A stretch of DNA of 64,000 bases from an uncultured Clostridia bacterium. Its GTDB lineage: Bacteria > Bacillota > Clostridia > Oscillospirales > Ruminococcaceae. Under the pieces are notes generated by a model. That model saw only the letters and a program-made list of their open reading frames with translations. It was not told where the DNA came from and made no database searches. The first letter of the stretch is position 1. Each line of letters starts with the position of its first letter. The position numbers and the translations under genes are program-made. The DNA lies in assembly GCA_947631115.1 (NCBI GenBank), contig CANRKB010000008.1, positions 1 through 64,000 of the forward strand. The letters run 5' to 3'. Positions 61,161 through 64,000 of this stretch are shown one piece after another.

Positions 61161-63206
61161 ATGAATACTTCAACAAAACATTTTTTACCCAGGATAATAA
61201 GCGCGGTAATTGCGGTGCTGCTGGCGCTTACGGTGGCTGTGCCGGCGATGGCGGAGCCTACTGCGGATGATAATCTGACTATCACCATTAAGAATAACAA
61301 GGGTCTGCCCGCAATGACTGAAGATATGTTTGCGGTTTATCAGCTCTTTAAAGGTACGCCTATGAAAGAAAACGAAGAAGACGTACCCGTAGGCGAAAAT
61401 GATTGGAACGCCACAAACTGGAACAATTATGTTTTAGCGGATATTGAATGGGGCGCAAGCGTTGAAACTCCCGATACTTTTATTGAAAAATTACAAGCTT
61501 TAGATGAAGAATGGGCAAAAGATACAAGCGGCACACTTTTTGATACTGTTAAAACAGCTGCTGATCTCGCAAAAGTTCTTGTAGGGAAAGGCAATGAATT
61601 TATGCAGCATTTTGCTAAGTGGCTTGTTAAATCCGGACAGCTTAAGGCTTTGGAGGTGGACGAGCAAATAACTGTATTACTCAAAAGCGTTGAAGAAAAG
61701 CCGGAAGAAGATAGTCTGATTTATGAAGTAAAAGACGCAGGTTATTATCTGCTGGCTGAAACCGGCGACCATAGTGACGTAGGCGGTGAGGAAAACGACG
61801 CTGAATCCGAATATATCATAACGGTACTCGGAAATCAGACAATAAATCTTAAAGCTTCTATTCCTACTGTAAATAAAGTTATAAAAACTACAGAAGGAAA
61901 TGTAAAGGGTACTTCTGCCGATATAAACGAAGAATTGACATTTGTTATAGAAGGCACGCTCCCCAAGAACTATGGCGACTTTACAGAGGGATATGAGTAT
62001 ATTTTCCATGATTCTCTTCCCAACAGTTACAGTGCAATAAAAAATGTAGTTGTTACTATCTCTACAGATTTAAATGGAGATGGAGTATATTCTACTGAAG
62101 AGATTTTCACCCTTACGGCAGATCAGTATGAGAAAAGAATAAGAAGCACAACTTACAGCGATATTGACTGCACTCAGGAATTTCTGATTGGAAAAGAAAC
62201 TGGACCCGACGGTAAAAGTTATAGCAACATAAAGAGTTTAGAGGACAAAATAGATGCCTCGGGCAATGCAATTAAAATAAATAGGACTTCTAAAATAACT
62301 GTTCAGTATACAACGTCATTGGACGGGGACGCAAAATTAGGAAACAGCGGAACTGAAGGCAATAAGAGTACTGTTATTCTTCAGTATTCAAACGACCCCA
62401 ACGCTGAGTTGACATCTTCCAGCAGAACTGCTTATAGCGAGGTTTATGTTTATACTTATGGACTTGATTTGACGAAAATCGGAAACGACGTCGACCATAC
62501 AGAAGGACTTGGCGGAGCAGGATTTTTGCTTTACAAAACCGAAGAGAAAAAGAAAATCTATGCAAAATTTGATACTGTATATGATGCATCAATAGATAAA
62601 GATTCATGCTATAGATTTAATAGTTGGGAATTAGATGAAGATATAGATGTAGAAGAATTAATTAATAATTACAACAATGCTAAAGAAGCATATGACAATG
62701 CTTCAAAAGCAGATCGTGAAAGCTCGTCTTCTGTAGTAAGCTCTAATCTTCAAGCTGCATTAAATGCTTTGAAACCTTATTTGCTCAATTCTTCAATTGC
62801 AGAGGGAGAAGAAGGTAAGATCCTAAATATTACCGGAATTGCAGCAGGAGAATACGCTCTCACCGAGGTAGTTACTCCCGCAGGCTATAACACTATGGCT
62901 GATTATGGATTTACAATAACTGAAAATATAAATAAAACTTCCGGATTACTTACCGAATTTGTATATACTCCATCTGTAGGAGAATTTAAGACCTTTAATT
63001 CCTCATCTAAATATTCCGCAGAATTTGAAACAGGTCTTATCCCCGACACTCTGGAAAACATAAAAGCTCCACTGCTTCCCTTTACGGGCGGTATAGGAAC
63101 GGTTATATTCTATGTTCTCGGCGGAACGCTTGTTGCGGGAGCTATAGTGTACATCGTTATTATCGCTAAAAAGCGCAGAAAAGAAACAGAAAACTCTGAT
63201 AAATAA
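61161..63206 (+). CDS. backbone pilin, SpaH/EbpB-like, LPXTG-anchored
   Basis: Signal peptide, candidate pilin lysine motif SIPTVNKVIK, E-box ALTEVVTPAGYNTM, LPFTGG + TM + KKRRK. Confidence 0.9.
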   Translation: MNTSTKHFLPRIISAVIAVLLALTVAVPAMAEPTADDNLTITIKNNKGLPAMTEDMFAVYQLFKGTPMKENEEDVPVGENDWNATNWNNYVLADIEWGASVETPDTFIEKLQALDEEWAKDTSGTLFDTVKTAADLAKVLVGKGNEFMQHFAKWLVKSGQLKALEVDEQITVLLKSVEEKPEEDSLIYEVKDAGYYLLAETGDHSDVGGEENDAESEYIITVLGNQTINLKASIPTVNKVIKTTEGNVKGTSADINEELTFVIEGTLPKNYGDFTEGYEYIFHDSLPNSYSAIKNVVVTISTDLNGDGVYSTEEIFTLTADQYEKRIRSTTYSDIDCTQEFLIGKETGPDGKSYSNIKSLEDKIDASGNAIKINRTSKITVQYTTSLDGDAKLGNSGTEGNKSTVILQYSNDPNAELTSSSRTAYSEVYVYTYGLDLTKIGNDVDHTEGLGGAGFLLYKTEEKKKIYAKFDTVYDASIDKDSCYRFNSWELDEDIDVEELINNYNNAKEAYDNASKADRESSSSVVSSNLQAALNALKPYLLNSSIAEGEEGKILNITGIAAGEYALTEVVTPAGYNTMADYGFTITENINKTSGLLTEFVYTPSVGEFKTFNSSSKYSAEFETGLIPDTLENIKAPLLPFTGGIGTVIFYVLGGTLVAGAIVYIVIIAKKRRKETENSDK

Positions 63207-63259
63207 TTCGCGCGGTCGGGGCGGCTTGCCGTCCCGCACGCGGGGTTATGTAGAAACAT

Positions 63260-64000
63260 ATGGGAAAAACCGCAAAACCGAAAAGTAAAAAACATACCGC
63301 GGTTTCAGCAGTAATTCTGACGCTTGTTCTTCTTACGGGCGTTGCGCTGCTGCTGTATCCGACTGTAGCGGATTATATAAATTCTCTAGACTACAGAAAG
63401 GATATTGAAAAGTATCAGGACGACGTAAAAAAACTTGACGACACGACAAGGCAGAATATGCTAAAAGAAGCGGAAGAATGGAACACAAGACTTGCCGAAA
63501 AATCGGAGTTTATGGGTCTGCTTACAAGCAAGGAACACACAACCTATAACAGCCTTTTGGATCCTACGGGGACGGGAATTATAGGTTATATAGAAATTGA
63601 AAAGCTGAAAATTTACCTTCCTATCTACCACGGAACGGAAGAACCCGTGCTTCAGAGCGGCATAGGACATCTTGAGGGTTCGTCGCTCCCCATAGGCGGG
63701 AAAGGAACACATTCGCTTTTGTCGGGACATAGCGGTCTTCCCTCCTCAAAGCTTTTCAGCAACATAGATCAGCTTGAAAAGGGAGATACGTTTGTTATCC
63801 ATGTTCTCGGAGAAGTATTGACATACAGGGTTGAAAGCTCGGTGGTGGTGCTTCCCGAAGCTGCCGAAAAGCAGGAGTTTTATCCAGACCGCGATATTTG
63901 CACGCTTATGACCTGCACGCCGTACGGAGTGAATACACACCGTCTTCTTGTTCAGGGAGCGAGGGTGGAAACCGTTGCGGAGGAAAAGCCCGAAATGCCC
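63260..64000 (+). CDS. class C sortase (truncated by window end)
   Basis: Hand translation from MGKTAKPKSKKHTAV; LSGHSGLPSSKLFSNIDQL, catalytic TLMTCTPYGVNTHRLLVQG; no stop before 64000, absent from ORF track. Confidence 0.93.
   Translation, partial: MGKTAKPKSKKHTAVSAVILTLVLLTGVALLLYPTVADYINSLDYRKDIEKYQDDVKKLDDTTRQNMLKEAEEWNTRLAEKSEFMGLLTSKEHTTYNSLLDPTGTGIIGYIEIEKLKIYLPIYHGTEEPVLQSGIGHLEGSSLPIGGKGTHSLLSGHSGLPSSKLFSNIDQLEKGDTFVIHVLGEVLTYRVESSVVVLPEAAEKQEFYPDRDICTLMTCTPYGVNTHRLLVQGARVETVAEEKPEMP

Overview
Chromosomal segment of a low/mid-GC Firmicute, most likely a gut Clostridia/Oscillospirales-type genome (inferred from gene content and repeat style, not from a search). 1) Left edge: degraded mobile-element debris with the C-terminal end of a large serine recombinase. 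2) A translationally coupled operon: CHASE2/class III nucleotidyl cyclase, TIM-barrel sugar-phosphate isomerase, and a FecR-domain membrane protein carrying about 19 tandem 70-aa (210-bp) repeats. The last gene is broken by one nonsense codon and one 1-bp frameshift. A GAF-GGDEF diguanylate cyclase is divergent from this operon. 3) A transglutaminase/MORN-repeat lipoprotein. 4) A complete Bce-type antimicrobial-peptide sensing module (RR, HK, ABC ATPase, permease, small membrane protein) with a perfect TNACA-N4-TGTAA operator. 5) A Gld-type ABC transporter plus DUF4340 operon. 6) Housekeeping clusters: ribF-truB-nrnA-rbfA-infB-ylxQ-ylxR-nusA-rimP and rplA-rplK-nusG-secE-rpmG (rpmG has a GTG start and is missing from the ORF track). 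7) SigH-like sigma factor, orphan fumarase beta subunit, DivIVA, IreB, DUF1540, gdhA, ilvBNC and two paralogous coiled-coil/M23 peptidases. 8) A LytTR/GHKL two-component system followed by a sortase-dependent pilus locus (2.4-kaa adhesin, backbone pilin, class C sortase cut by the window end). Two families of interspersed, hairpin-rich repeats, each present twice in opposite orientation, and a dense hairpin cluster at 51.18-51.54 kb are the main non-coding signals.
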